A DNA stretch of 37,745 bases from JBLHKE01 sp047619485 (GTDB lineage: Bacteria > Verrucomicrobiota > Verrucomicrobiia > Verrucomicrobiales > DEV007). The stretch spans positions 1-37,745 of the forward strand of contig JBLHKE010000004.1 in assembly GCA_047619485.1 (NCBI GenBank), written 5' to 3'. This document shows positions 1 to 8,832 of the stretch, in pieces. The notes under the pieces were generated by a model that saw nothing but the letters and a program-made list of their open reading frames with translations, was not told the DNA's origin and did not search any database. Each line of letters opens with the position of its first letter. Position 1 is the first letter of the stretch. The translations under genes and the position numbers were made by a program.

Positions 1-3000
1 CTCGATTACACATTCCCACAGGGCACGGTCATCGATCCAGGTGACTACATCGTCGTCGCCAAGAGCCCGGCGGTCGGGCAACTCGGTCCATTTACGGGCA
101 GTCTGGACAACAACGGTGAACGCCTCGAGTTAATCAACCAGGGTGAGCGGCTGATGGATGAGCTCGACTACAACGACTCGGGTCGCTGGCCAGTCGTCGC
201 CGATGGCTCAGGCGCAACGCTTGCCAAGCGCAATCCGTATCTGGCAAACAAGCCGAACGAGAACTGGTCCTACTCAGAGCAGGTAGGCGGCACACCCGGC
301 ACAGTGAATTTCCCAGATGAAAACGCGCCACCTGCAACCACGACCATCGCGCTGTTCGGTCTAGATTCCGATTGGCGCTACAACGACGAGGGCGACGATC
401 TCGGTGCAGGATGGGCGGCGGTCGCGCACCCGGTCGCGGGCAATTGGGAATCCGGACCAGCCTGCTTCGGCAGTGAGAGCGGCCCCGAGCACACCATCCG
501 CACCCCGTTTTCATTCCCCGGTGCCAATAACCCCTACATCGTCACCTACTACTTCGAGAAGGATTTCCAACTGAGTAGCGCACAGGCATCCTCGCTGCAA
601 TCGCTGCCGATCAGACACCTCGTCGATGACGGCGCCGTTTTTTATCTGAACGGCACCGAGGTGCTCCGCACAAATCTTCCCGGTGGGGCAATCACCGCTG
701 CCACCCGCGCCACATCAAATATAGAAGCCGAACTATCGAGTTCAATCCCCCTGCCGCCCGGCGCGGCGGTCACTGGAACCAACCGGCTGTCGGTTGAAGT
801 CCACCAGACCAGCGGCGGCAGCAGCGACATTCTATTCGGCGCGCAGCTCGACCTGGTGATCGAAGACGCGGCTTCAGGTTCGGCACCACCCATCGCAATC
901 AACGAGATCCCGCCTGCGACCGAAGCGACTTTTTGGATCGAGCTGGCCAATACGGGGGTAGCAGATGTCGAAGTGGGCGGGATGCGGCTCTCGGTCGGGG
1001 GTGATGCCGCGCGCGAATTCGTTTTACCGGCACAATCACTCGCAGCGGGTGGAGTGTTATTGCTCGACCAAGCAACCCTCGGGTTCCGCCCGGCGGATGC
1101 GGAGAACCTATTTCTCTACGATGCCACAAAGACAATCGTGCTCGATGGCCAGCAGCAGACCGGCCGCCTGCGTGGGCGCTCGGAGGAAAAAAACGGAGCA
1201 TGGTTATTTCCTGACACCGCCACGGCGGGCAGTCCGAACAGTTTCGCCTTTCGCGATGAGATCGTCATCAGCGAGATCGCCTACAATCCCCCAGCACTGA
1301 CCGCGATTCCAGACACGCCCGCGACTTTTGAAAATGTCGAGCTGTTCGACTTCAATGTCGACTGGCGATACAATGACGACGACGAAGACCTGGCATCGAA
1401 CTGGGCCAGCACTGCGCATGCTGCCGGCGGCAGCTGGGAGACCGGCGGAGCCCCGATCGGGCGTGAGAGCGGCGCACTGCCGGAACCTCTGGTCACCGAC
1501 CTGAACCCGACCTACGCATCGTCCACCGTCACCTACTATTTCGAACGGGAGTTCGAGCTGAGCGCCCAGCAATTCGCAGATCTCGACTCGATGGAAATCT
1601 CGCACCAGATTGACGACGGGGCGATCTTCTACATCAACGGCGCCGAAGTTGGCACGTTCAATCTCGCCAGCGGCGCTGGCGCAGAAACCCTCGCTAGCCC
1701 GGGCGTCGGTAACGCAAGCATCCAAACTCTCGCCATCCCGGCTGACTCGCTGGTGGTCGGCAGCAACCGAATCTCGGTCGAAATACACCAGTCATCGATT
1801 GGCTCGAGCGACTTGGTCTTCGGCCTGAAGCTAGACGCGCGCTTCGTGCTCAGCCCCTTCATCCCGGGCGCTCCGTACCGCAACTCGGACAACCAGTGGC
1901 TGGAAATCGCCAACCAAAGTGGCGCTCCGGTCGATCTTGGTGGCTGGGATTTCGGCGATGGTATCAGTTTTAGATTCCCGGCTGGGACGATGCTCGCCGG
2001 CGGCGAACACGCCAGCATCGCACGAGATGCGGCCGAATTTTCCGCCGCCTTCCCGGGCGCGCGACTGTTGGGCGAGTTCGGAGGCACGCTCTCGCGCAGC
2101 GGCGAACACCTCCTGTTGCGCGACGCCAACAACAACCCGGCCTGCGAGATGCGCTACTTCGATAGCGGCCGCTGGCCAGACATTGCCGATGGCGGAGGAG
2201 CCAGTTTAGAATTGCGCGACTTGGATGCCGATCCGGGCAACGCAGCGTCGTGGGCAGCCAGTGAAGAGACCGGCCAGACCGGATGGAAGACCTATAGCCA
2301 CAGCGGGGTTCTTGCCGGGAGCCGTGGACCGGACACCAAGTGGAGCGAGTTCAATGTGGGCATGCTCGGAGACGGTGAACTGCTGATCGACGACATCAGC
2401 GTGATCGAGAACGGCAGCACGCAGAAGCTTAGTAACACTGATTTTAGCAACGGAGACACCGGTTGGCGTTTTCGCGGAACCCACCGCCACAGCGAGATCA
2501 TCGACGATCCGGAATCGCCCGGGAACAAGGTCTTGCGCCTGGTCGCCAGCGGCGGGACCGGCCACATGTCGAACCAGCTCGAGACGACGTTGCTCAGCGC
2601 TGCAGTCAACGGCCGGACCTACGACATCTCCTTCCGCGCACGCTGGGTCAGTGGTTCAAACCAGCTGCACACGCGACTCTACTTCAACCGCATGCCACAC
2701 GTGACGGTGATTGATCGACCGCAGCATGTCGGCACCCCATCCGCGCCAAATTCCCGAGCGGAGACTAACATTGGCCCCACCTTCACCGGCACAATCCACT
2801 CCCCCGCCGTGCCGGCGGTGAACCAGGCCGTCAAAGTAACCACCCGCCCTGCAGACCCGGACGGCCTAGGCACCATCCAGTTGTTCTACTCGGTCAACGG
2901 CGGTGCTTTTCAGAACACGACCATGGGCATCGGTTCGGGCGGCCACTATGAAGGCACCATCCCCGGCCAGGCGGCCTCCGCGGTGGTGCAATTTTACATC

Positions 3001-5325
3001 CAGGGATCCGACAGCCTCGGTGCCAGCGCGACCTTCCCGGCAGCCGGCCCAGATTCTCGGGCACTCTACAAAGTCAACGACGGGCTCGCCGCGACCAACG
3101 GCCAACACAACTTCCGTATCGTCGTCACCAATGCGGAGCGCGATTTCATCCACGAGCCGATCCAAGTCATGAGCAACGACCGCATCGGTGCGACCATCAT
3201 CGACCGCGAGCAGGACATCTACTACGACGTAAGACTACGCCTGAAGGGTAGCCAGCGCGCGCGCAATCAGATCAACCGTGTCGGTTTCAACATGCGCTTC
3301 GGCTCCGACCAGCTCTACCGCGGTGTCCACAAGTCGCTGGCCATCGACCGCTCGGAGGGAGTCGGCCAGGGGCAGCTCGAGATCCTGTTCGACTTCATGA
3401 TCGCCAACTCCGGCGGCATCGTCTCGCGCTACTACGATTTCGTCAAAGTGATCACCCCGAAAACCGTGCACACTCGCTCGGCCGTCTTGCAGATGGCGCG
3501 CTACGACCCGGTATTGCTCGACTCGCAATTCGAGAACGGTTCCGACGGCAACCTCTACGAATACGAGCTGCTCTACACCCCAAACAATGCCGACGCGAAC
3601 GGCTTCAAACTCCCGAATCCCGACGGAGTCACTGGAGTGACCGTCAGCAACCTCGGCGATGACCAAGAGAAATACCGCTGGTTCTTCCTGAAAAAGAACA
3701 ACCGCGACGCGGATGATTTCGCCCCTATCATCGCCTACAACAAGAAGTTCAGCCAGAGCGGCGCAGCCTTCGAAGAAGGGTTGGAAGAGGTGGTCGACGT
3801 CGATGCCTGGCTGCGAGGCATGGCCTACGCAGTGCTCTCTGGTGCAGGTGACAACGCAGGTGCCAACAGCCAACACAACGGCATGTACTACGCCCGCCCA
3901 GACGGCCGCGTCATGTTCCTCCCCCACGATATGGACTTCGCCTTCGACGCCGGGCGAAGCATCTTCGCCAACGGACAGTGTTCGAAATTGACCGCAGACG
4001 CGGCCCGCCGCCGGATTTACCTCGGTCACCTCCACGACATCATCAGCACGACCTACAACAACAACTACATGTCGATGTGGACAAGCCACCTGCAGACAAT
4101 CGATTCCTCCCAGCCGTGGAGCAGCCACCTAACCTACGTGACCTCGCGTTCCAACAATGTCCTCAGCCAGATCGGCAACCGAGTCGCGCCGACCCCCTTC
4201 AACATCACTAGCAATGCCCCCCTCAGCGTGAATGGCAGCAGCGCCAGTATCGTCGGCGACGGCTGGGTGAATGTTCGCAACATCCGCCTCGCGGGTGGTG
4301 GAGAACTCGAAATCAATTGGACCGACAACAATAGCTGGCAAGTCGCCGTGCCCGTCTCACCCGGCGAGAACACAGTCGTTTTGGAGGCGATCGATTTCTC
4401 CGGCGATGTGATCGGCAGCGATACCATCACGGTCAACAATACCAGTACGCTCGAGCCGGCCTCAGCGACCAACATTGCCATCTCGGAAGTCATGTATCAC
4501 CCGAGCGATCCGACCGCCGCAGAAATCGCGGCGGGCTTCCCCACCGACGATGCATTCGAGTTCATCGAACTGATGAACATCGGCAACAACGAGGTGAACC
4601 TCGACGGCGCGCAGTTCACCAGCGGATTCGATCACGCGCTCCCGGCCACCATCGTCCCAGTCGGTGGGCGCGTTGTGCTTGCCCGAGATCGCTCTGGCTT
4701 TCTCAGCCGTCATCCCGATGCCGCAGCAGCGCTTCTAGCTGGCGAATACGGGATAGCCGACACCAATAAACTCTCCAACGCCGGTGAGCAGATCACGCTC
4801 ATCGGTGCCTCGGGGAATGCCATCCGCAGCTTCACCTACGATGACATTTCACCATGGCCGACCGCAGCGGACGGCAGCGGCTTCAGCATGGTGCTGATCA
4901 ATCCAGCCTCCGACCCGGATCACGCAATCCACACCAACTGGCGATCTAGCACCGCAACCGGCGGCAACCCAGGCAGCAGCGACGCAGCTGCATTCGTCGG
5001 GGATCCCGGTGCAGATGACGACGGTGATGGCTTGTCGAACTTCCTCGAACACGCCCTTGGCGACGGCTCGCCAGCTGTAGAGGTTAGCGCGGATCCGAAC
5101 GTGGCCGGCGGGTTGCAATTCACCTTCCAACGCAACCTCGCCGCCGATGACGTGCTCATCGAACTCCAGAGCTCGATCGATCTAAGCACGTGGTCGACAG
5201 CGCAGGCGACGCTTACCAGTTCGGTCAGTCAAGATGGCGGCACCGCCATCGAGACATGGTCGATCCCACCGCCAGTAGGAGGCACGATGCGACTCTACAT
5301 TCGTCTATTCGTCACCTCCCGCTGA
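1..5325 (+). CDS. Giant lamin-tail / CotH-kinase surface protein, 5' end outside window
   Basis: The frame is open from base 1, so the start lies upstream; 1774 codons are visible, ending in TGA. Modules in order: end of a lamin-tail domain (about 1-250), a jelly-roll-like segment (about 345-870, with DWRYND), a short lamin-tail-like segment (890-1230), a second jelly-roll copy (about 1330-1840, again DWRYND), a lamin-tail domain (1890-2240), a carbohydrate-binding-like domain (2330-2700), an Ig-like segment (2800-3090), a CotH kinase-like domain (about 3110-4190, with FLPHDMDFAFD), another Ig-like segment (4200-4440), a lamin-tail domain (4470-4960) and a C-terminal module with DDDGDG (about 5000-5325). 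CotH proteins are atypical kinases known from spore coats and, in other bacteria, from large secreted proteins. I infer surface or secreted location; substrate unknown. It is a paralogue of the protein at 13892-18301. Confidence 0.85.
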   Translation, partial: LDYTFPQGTVIDPGDYIVVAKSPAVGQLGPFTGSLDNNGERLELINQGERLMDELDYNDSGRWPVVADGSGATLAKRNPYLANKPNENWSYSEQVGGTPGTVNFPDENAPPATTTIALFGLDSDWRYNDEGDDLGAGWAAVAHPVAGNWESGPACFGSESGPEHTIRTPFSFPGANNPYIVTYYFEKDFQLSSAQASSLQSLPIRHLVDDGAVFYLNGTEVLRTNLPGGAITAATRATSNIEAELSSSIPLPPGAAVTGTNRLSVEVHQTSGGSSDILFGAQLDLVIEDAASGSAPPIAINEIPPATEATFWIELANTGVADVEVGGMRLSVGGDAAREFVLPAQSLAAGGVLLLDQATLGFRPADAENLFLYDATKTIVLDGQQQTGRLRGRSEEKNGAWLFPDTATAGSPNSFAFRDEIVISEIAYNPPALTAIPDTPATFENVELFDFNVDWRYNDDDEDLASNWASTAHAAGGSWETGGAPIGRESGALPEPLVTDLNPTYASSTVTYYFEREFELSAQQFADLDSMEISHQIDDGAIFYINGAEVGTFNLASGAGAETLASPGVGNASIQTLAIPADSLVVGSNRISVEIHQSSIGSSDLVFGLKLDARFVLSPFIPGAPYRNSDNQWLEIANQSGAPVDLGGWDFGDGISFRFPAGTMLAGGEHASIARDAAEFSAAFPGARLLGEFGGTLSRSGEHLLLRDANNNPACEMRYFDSGRWPDIADGGGASLELRDLDADPGNAASWAASEETGQTGWKTYSHSGVLAGSRGPDTKWSEFNVGMLGDGELLIDDISVIENGSTQKLSNTDFSNGDTGWRFRGTHRHSEIIDDPESPGNKVLRLVASGGTGHMSNQLETTLLSAAVNGRTYDISFRARWVSGSNQLHTRLYFNRMPHVTVIDRPQHVGTPSAPNSRAETNIGPTFTGTIHSPAVPAVNQAVKVTTRPADPDGLGTIQLFYSVNGGAFQNTTMGIGSGGHYEGTIPGQAASAVVQFYIQGSDSLGASATFPAAGPDSRALYKVNDGLAATNGQHNFRIVVTNAERDFIHEPIQVMSNDRIGATIIDREQDIYYDVRLRLKGSQRARNQINRVGFNMRFGSDQLYRGVHKSLAIDRSEGVGQGQLEILFDFMIANSGGIVSRYYDFVKVITPKTVHTRSAVLQMARYDPVLLDSQFENGSDGNLYEYELLYTPNNADANGFKLPNPDGVTGVTVSNLGDDQEKYRWFFLKKNNRDADDFAPIIAYNKKFSQSGAAFEEGLEEVVDVDAWLRGMAYAVLSGAGDNAGANSQHNGMYYARPDGRVMFLPHDMDFAFDAGRSIFANGQCSKLTADAARRRIYLGHLHDIISTTYNNNYMSMWTSHLQTIDSSQPWSSHLTYVTSRSNNVLSQIGNRVAPTPFNITSNAPLSVNGSSASIVGDGWVNVRNIRLAGGGELEINWTDNNSWQVAVPVSPGENTVVLEAIDFSGDVIGSDTITVNNTSTLEPASATNIAISEVMYHPSDPTAAEIAAGFPTDDAFEFIELMNIGNNEVNLDGAQFTSGFDHALPATIVPVGGRVVLARDRSGFLSRHPDAAAALLAGEYGIADTNKLSNAGEQITLIGASGNAIRSFTYDDISPWPTAADGSGFSMVLINPASDPDHAIHTNWRSSTATGGNPGSSDAAAFVGDPGADDDGDGLSNFLEHALGDGSPAVEVSADPNVAGGLQFTFQRNLAADDVLIELQSSIDLSTWSTAQATLTSSVSQDGGTAIETWSIPPPVGGTMRLYIRLFVTSR

Positions 5326-5377
5326 AGCGGAGTCGTTCAACCCGGCGCTCCCGCCCGTTGGTTAGGTTAACCGCATC

Positions 5378-5531
5378 GTAGCGTAGCCTTTAGGCTGCGT
5401 CCGCCCGACCCGACCCCATTTTTCGATGGCCAGTGCGCGAACGGAATCCAAGGGAATCTGGCGTGTCGTCGAGACCACTGGCAATGCGCAGACGGGACTG
5501 CCGTTTCTGACGCGGCCTAAAGCTACGCTAC
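5378..5531. repeat. REPIN-like inverted repeat between the CotH gene and secA
   Basis: The 24 bases at 5378-5401 and the 23 bases at 5509-5531 are inverted copies of each other with one substitution and one single-base gap. Each arm is itself nearly palindromic (core AGCCTTTAGGCT in the left arm). The 107 bases between them carry no gene. Two inverted REP-like arms about 100 bases apart match REPIN architecture. It lies in the 241-base gap between the convergent CotH and secA genes, so it may also stop transcription, although no T-run follows either arm. Confidence 0.6.
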
Positions 5532-5566
5532 ATAGCAGTGCCATTCTTTACCTAACGCTAATACCA

Positions 5567-8194
5567 CTACAGCCTCCCGCAGCAGCGTTTGTATTTCTTT
5601 TTGCTACCGCAGGAGCACAGGGAATTCCGCGAGACCCGCCTCTCAGGCTTGGGTGGATTGATCTCAGGGATCACCAGGCTCTTGGCAAGCTCATTGCGCT
5701 GCTGAGTTTCCTGGTACTGACGGCGGCGTTTTGGGAATTCTTCTGCCAGCTGCCATTCTACCTGTTTCTGCATTTCGTGAAACTGGAGTGACGCGCCCCG
5801 ACGAAATTCCAGCAGAGGATCCTTCTGTGCATGGTGCACTAGCGACATCCCCTCACGCAATTCGTCCAAGGAGTTGAGATGATCACGCCATGCCGCGTCG
5901 ATCAGACTAAGGATGATCGCGCGCTCGACATCTGGATCGATCTTGCTCTGCTGACCCAGCTTTGCTGCGGGATCACTGGTAGCGATCAGGTCTTGGCGGC
6001 GCGCGTAGATCGTACGGCGCTGCTGGCTGACGACATTGTCGTAGCGGAGTGTGTGCTTGCGCGATTCAAAGTGGCTAGCCTCGACACGTTTTTGCGCCGT
6101 CTGGATGCTGCGGCTGAGGAACGGATGTTCAAGCGCGTTGCCCGGCTCAAGATCGACTTTCCCTAGAAGACGGATGATACGGTCAGTGTCGCCGAAGTGC
6201 TGCATCAACGGATCTTCGAAACTGACGAAGAAGCGCGACATACCGGGATCTCCCTGGCGCGCGCAACGACCGCGCAGCTGGTGGTCGACGCGGCGGGACT
6301 CGTGACGCTCGCTGCCGATGACGTAGAGACCACCAAGAACAGCAACCCCTTCGCCTAGTGCGATGTCGGTGCCACGTCCGGCCATGTTGGTCGAGACGGT
6401 GATGGATCCAGCCCGCCCGGCGCGGGCGACAATTTCGGCCTCCTGCGCGTGGTTCTTGGCGTTGAGGACGGCGTGCGGGAGCCTGGCTTGCTTGAGCATC
6501 CTGCTCAGCACCTCAGATTCCTCGACATTCGCCGTGCCGAGCAACACCGGCTGTTGACGGGAGTATGCTTGCTTCACCTCAGCGACGATGGCGTTGAATT
6601 TTTCGCGCCGGGTTTTGAAGATGAAGTCGGTCAGGTCCTGTCGCTGGCTCGGCCGGTTGGGCGGGATTTCGATCACACCTAGATCGTAGATTTCCTCGAA
6701 CTCATCCGACTCGGTCGCAACGGTTCCACTCATACCGGCGAGACACGGGTAGAGGCGGAAGTAGTTTTGCACCGTGACGCTGGCGAAGGTTTCGGTCTCA
6801 TCCTCCAACTCCACGCCCTCTTTGGCTTCGATTGCCTGGTGCAGTCCGTCGCTCCACCGGCGCCCGGGCATCTTGCGGTCTTGCTGGCGGTCGATGATGA
6901 CGACTTTGCCGTCCTCGACTAAATAGTCGCGGTCGCGCTCGTAGAGGCAGTAGGCTTTCAGCAGTTGGGCGATGTTGTGGACGCGTTCGCCTTGTTCCGC
7001 GGCGGCGTGCTCAAGAGCGCGCTGCCCGGCTTCATCTTTTGCCAATGCTAGTGCCTCGGTGAGATCAGGAATGGTGAAAGCATCGGGATCATCTGGGGAG
7101 AGGAACTCGCGCCCGCGCTCGCTGAGGTGTGCGTCGTGATACTTCTCATCGACGCTGAAGTAGAGATTTTCTTTCAGCGTGACAAGGTCCTCGCGGTTGG
7201 AGGCGACTTGGTAGCGCAGGTCGATGCGTTCTAACTGGCGCAGGGTATCGGGATTCTCTTTTAGCCGCAGCAGACCGGGATGACGCGGTTGGGCTAGTTG
7301 CACCTGGTAGAGTTCCTCGATGCTGCCGCTGCGGATTAGCTCGTCGCACTGCGTTTTCTGAGCGGCTACCAGGGTCTCGACGGCGGCCCGTAGATTCGGC
7401 ATCAGTCCGAGTTGATCATTCCGGCCGGATGCAGAAACGACGCCCGCGATGATCAGTGGGGTGCGCGCATCGTCGATGAGAACCGAGTCGACCTCGTCGA
7501 TAAGGGCATAGAATCGACCACGTTGCACCTGCTCGTTGCGCGAGGTCGCTAATCCGTGATCGCGCAGGTAATCAAACCCGAACTCGCTGGCAGTGCCATA
7601 GGTGATGTCGCAGGCGTAGGCGACTCGGCGCTGCTCGGGCGATTGACCGTTCTGCAGGCAGCCGACGCTCAGGCCGAGGAACTCGAACAATTTGCCCATC
7701 CAGGTCGCATCCCGCAGGGCTAGGTAATCGTTGACGGTGATGACGTGGACGCCACGACCAGCGAGCGCGTGCAGGAAGGTCGGTAGCGTGGCAGCGAGGG
7801 TTTTACCCTCGCCGGTGTGCATCTCAGCGAGCTTGCCTTCGGCGAGGGCCAACCCGCCAATGAGCTGCACGTCGTACGGAACCATGTTCCAGACCTGTTT
7901 CTGGCCGCAGACTTCGAACTCACGACCACAGAGCCGGCGGGCAGCGTTCTTGGCGATGGCGAAGGCCTGTGGGCGGATCTTTTGCAGGTGTGCTAGTTGC
8001 TCTTGAGGGCTGGCGAGCTCTTGGAGCTCCCGCCGTAGGGCATTGGTGGCCGATTGGATCTCGGCGTCGGCCTGACCAGCGAGCAGGTGCTCGATGGTGT
8101 TGATCTGCTCGACCTCAGCTTGGTAGTTACCGAGACGGCGGGTGGATTTACGGTTACGGAAGTTCTTGAATAATTGTGTTTGAAATAGGTTCAT
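5567..8194 (-). CDS. secA: Protein translocase ATPase SecA (divergent form)
   Basis: The 875-residue product is the motor ATPase of the Sec preprotein translocase, acting at the cytoplasmic face of SecYEG. Visible motifs: Walker A MHTGEGKT (about 125-132), YGTASEFGFDYLRD (about 199-212), Walker B region DEVDSVLIDDAR (about 233-244), the second-motor-domain stretch NMAGRGTDIALG, and a C-terminal zinc-binding SEC-C motif with Cys-x-Cys and Cys-Cys near residues 857-872. Length is near that of E. coli SecA (901). Several normally invariant positions differ: YGTASEFG for YGTNNEFG, and LIDDAR for LIDEAR. The ATG at 8194 has no Shine-Dalgarno; the leader carries a 5-bp hairpin (8206-8219). It may be the main SecA of this lineage or a second, specialised one. 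Confidence 0.9.
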   Translation of the reverse strand: MNLFQTQLFKNFRNRKSTRRLGNYQAEVEQINTIEHLLAGQADAEIQSATNALRRELQELASPQEQLAHLQKIRPQAFAIAKNAARRLCGREFEVCGQKQVWNMVPYDVQLIGGLALAEGKLAEMHTGEGKTLAATLPTFLHALAGRGVHVITVNDYLALRDATWMGKLFEFLGLSVGCLQNGQSPEQRRVAYACDITYGTASEFGFDYLRDHGLATSRNEQVQRGRFYALIDEVDSVLIDDARTPLIIAGVVSASGRNDQLGLMPNLRAAVETLVAAQKTQCDELIRSGSIEELYQVQLAQPRHPGLLRLKENPDTLRQLERIDLRYQVASNREDLVTLKENLYFSVDEKYHDAHLSERGREFLSPDDPDAFTIPDLTEALALAKDEAGQRALEHAAAEQGERVHNIAQLLKAYCLYERDRDYLVEDGKVVIIDRQQDRKMPGRRWSDGLHQAIEAKEGVELEDETETFASVTVQNYFRLYPCLAGMSGTVATESDEFEEIYDLGVIEIPPNRPSQRQDLTDFIFKTRREKFNAIVAEVKQAYSRQQPVLLGTANVEESEVLSRMLKQARLPHAVLNAKNHAQEAEIVARAGRAGSITVSTNMAGRGTDIALGEGVAVLGGLYVIGSERHESRRVDHQLRGRCARQGDPGMSRFFVSFEDPLMQHFGDTDRIIRLLGKVDLEPGNALEHPFLSRSIQTAQKRVEASHFESRKHTLRYDNVVSQQRRTIYARRQDLIATSDPAAKLGQQSKIDPDVERAIILSLIDAAWRDHLNSLDELREGMSLVHHAQKDPLLEFRRGASLQFHEMQKQVEWQLAEEFPKRRRQYQETQQRNELAKSLVIPEINPPKPERRVSRNSLCSCGSKKKYKRCCGRL

Positions 8195-8241
8195 TGGTAT
8201 TTTTGGGCACGAGGGTGCCTTGGTGAAAATTTGCTTTGTAA

Positions 8242-8316
8242 ATTCGATTTAAAAATCGAATGGCGGAGCCTTTGATAAAGAGCTCAGCACGATGAGCTTC
8301 GATTCTGAAATCGAAG
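8242..8316. repeat. Twin palindromes upstream of secA
   Basis: Two short palindromes share the core TTCGATT...AATCGAA. The first, at 8242-8261, has 9-bp arms and a 2-base centre; the second, at 8297-8316, has 8-bp arms and a 4-base centre. Their centres are 55 bases apart, 58 and 113 bases upstream of the secA start and just downstream of the stop codon of the possible small gene. They could be paired operator sites or transcript hairpins; no T-run supports a terminator. Confidence 0.5.
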
Positions 8317-8321
8317 TGACG

Positions 8322-8603
8322 CTACGCCACTGGCGGTGAACCGCTGCGCAGTGGGGCGTGGGAGTGCGCTGCTCCGCGAACGGCGGGCGCGCTCTGGTCG
8401 GCAACCGTGGGTGTGCCTACCTGGAGAGGAGTTTTAGAGGGGGCAGGACGCTTCGCGTGGAAGCGGGCGGCCTGCACCTGAACGGCGGCGGCTTCTTTGG
8501 CGAAACCGGGGCCACGCAGCAGATCCCGCGCCGAGACGTATCGGTCACAGTTGCCGAAGATCGCTCCGAGGAGGATCGCTGAGATGGCGCCGTAGATTCT
8601 CAC
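8322..8603 (-). CDS. Possible small exported protein of unknown function
   Basis: This is a 93-residue frame with a GTG start. The N terminus (MRIYGAISAILLGAIFGN) has a basic residue followed by a hydrophobic stretch like a signal peptide, with a Cys at residue 19 but no proper lipobox. The rest is Ala/Pro/Lys-rich and low in complexity. Third codon positions are GC-rich as in neighbouring genes, and it lies between groEL and secA on the same strand. I recognise no family. The lack of a Shine-Dalgarno and the repeat-rich surroundings leave room for it being a chance frame. Confidence 0.4.
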   Translation of the reverse strand: MRIYGAISAILLGAIFGNCDRYVSARDLLRGPGFAKEAAAVQVQAARFHAKRPAPSKTPLQVGTPTVADQSAPAVRGAAHSHAPLRSGSPPVA

Positions 8604-8637
8604 TGTGGTTTCTTAGACTGAGTGCTGGTGGGCTTTG

Positions 8638-8736
8638 GGGAGTTTAAGTTGAAGTTCGAGCTGGAAGCCGAAGTCGCTACGGAGCCATCGGCGCCAGAAA
8701 CTTAAACTTTTCACTTCAACTTCAACTTAAACTCCC
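8638..8736. repeat. 19-bp perfect inverted repeat with 61-base spacer
   Basis: Bases 8638-8656 (GGGAGTTTAAGTTGAAGTT) are exactly reverse complementary to 8718-8736. The right arm is preceded by further ACTTAAAC/ACTTCAAC units (8700-8717), giving a run of near-repeats. It lies downstream of groEL and contains no gene. The shape resembles the other inverted elements in this window, but the sequence differs. Confidence 0.65.
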
Positions 8737-8768
8737 ATGGTGCTGAGCCAGACTTCTTGATAGAAGAT

Positions 8769-8800
8769 CCCCCTCCCCCGGCAAGCGCCAGAGGAGGGGG
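8769..8800 (-). terminator. Possible groEL terminator hairpin
   Basis: CCCCCTCC (8769-8776) pairs with GGAGGGGG (8793-8800) around a 16-base loop, 33 bases past the groEL stop. The stem is strong, but on the minus strand it is followed by ATCTTCTATC, not a clean T-run, so intrinsic termination is plausible but not certain. Confidence 0.5.
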
Positions 8801-8832
8801 AAACATTTCAAATATGCGTTGGGCGCGATGTG

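Larger units (their letters stand above)
8195..8832. other. Repeat-rich gap between groEL and secA
   Basis: These 638 bases hold one possible small gene (8322-8603, minus strand) and several inverted repeats described separately: twin palindromes at 8242-8261 and 8297-8316, an imperfect CCACTG/CAGTGG palindrome around 8328-8354, a 19-bp inverted repeat at 8638-8736, and a GC-rich hairpin at 8769-8800. I see no tRNA or known riboswitch in it. Confidence 0.6.

Noticed and set aside
3235..4128. A 297-codon minus frame inside the first CotH gene
   Set aside because: Shadow of the long plus-strand protein, with no start signal or motif.
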